This document shows, in pieces, positions 63,920 to 64,000 of a DNA stretch of 64,000 nt (positions are counted from its first letter, which is position 1; each line of letters opens with the position of its first letter). The notes under the pieces were generated by a model, which was not told where the DNA came from, searched no databases, and worked only from the letters and a program-made list of their open reading frames with translations. The DNA lies in assembly GCF_000478195.2 (NCBI RefSeq), contig NZ_AUZM01000001.1, positions 184,422 to 248,421 on the forward strand. Reading direction: 5' to 3'. This DNA comes from Lyngbya aestuarii BL J (GTDB lineage Bacteria; Cyanobacteriota; Cyanobacteriia; Cyanobacteriales; Microcoleaceae). A program made the translations under genes and the position numbers.

Positions 63920-64000
63920 TTCCATCTCCCCCGGAACCCCCGGAACCCCCCGAACCCCCCCAACCCCCGGAACCCCCGGAACCCCCGGAACCCCCGGAAC
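63920..64000. repeat. 9-bp C-rich tandem repeat at window edge
   Basis: Units of GGAACCCCC repeat about eight or nine times, with length variants of the C run, to the last base. It lies about 100 bases upstream of the fni start and continues past the window. Confidence 0.85.

Noticed and set aside
1..64000. tRNA, rRNA or riboswitch genes
   Set aside because: Reading by eye found no T-loop, rRNA or riboswitch consensus; a tRNAscan or Infernal run would be decisive.

Overview
The window looks like chromosomal DNA of a filamentous, probably non-heterocystous cyanobacterium (Lyngbya/Limnoraphis/Planktothrix-like; the genus is inference). The evidence is at least twenty copies of the cyanobacterial octamer GCGATCGC, moderately AT-rich DNA, and many families confined to or typical of cyanobacteria: DUF1824, DUF1822, DUF6335, a DUF4090-like protein, GUN4, WD40 and pentapeptide proteins, a FurA-like regulator, type 2 IPP isomerase, MCE/Mla transport and a nitrogenase-associated ArsC-like protein. 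I saw no rRNA, tRNA, CRISPR array, prophage or intact insertion sequence.

Layout. 1-0.4 kb: tail of an unrecognised gene and a decayed trpF-like remnant. 0.45-7 kb: alpha/beta hydrolase, WD40 protein, three small cyanobacterial proteins, a glyoxalase-fold protein and rpe. 7-13 kb: membrane protein, LCP cell-envelope enzyme, NhaC-type antiporter, GHL10 glycosidase-like protein and a phospholipase-D-type synthase. 13.5-24.6 kb: FKBP isomerase, then a block resembling a general-stress or desiccation regulon (DUF389, Rieske-linked oxidoreductase, YghA-type SDR, hemerythrin, DUF6335, CsbD, DUF697/TerB-like, BON), followed by a lipid kinase and a TrkA_C membrane protein on the other strand. 24.8-34.3 kb: dynamin-like GTPase, purH, pentapeptide protein, tsaE, yvcK-like, and an MlaF/MlaD-type pair. 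34.4-43.3 kb: a permease, then five same-strand genes (vMAP/AAA NTPase, subtilisin, sigma-like factor, DUF1822, pentapeptide protein), the most system-like accessory block here. 44-46.2 kb: ArsC-like and DUF4090-like proteins and two tandem secreted small paralogues, the first frameshifted. 46.4-50.4 kb: a Cas4/RecB-type four-cysteine nuclease beside recJ, then bioD. 50.5-63.8 kb: a Ser/Thr kinase with a Pro-Glu tail, zinc-ribbon GUN4 protein, convergent two-component pair, dnaX, membrane protein, Fur-like regulator, sppA with a small companion, and fni. The right edge enters a 9-bp C-rich tandem repeat.

Most of the sequence is ordinary housekeeping. The main candidates for something new are the 36-43 kb NTPase/protease/sigma-like block, the nuclease-RecJ pair, the duplicated secreted proteins, a small ORF interrupted by TAA immediately followed by ATG, and several perfect palindromes beside stress genes. 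Family names come from recognition of sequence patterns, not from database searches.
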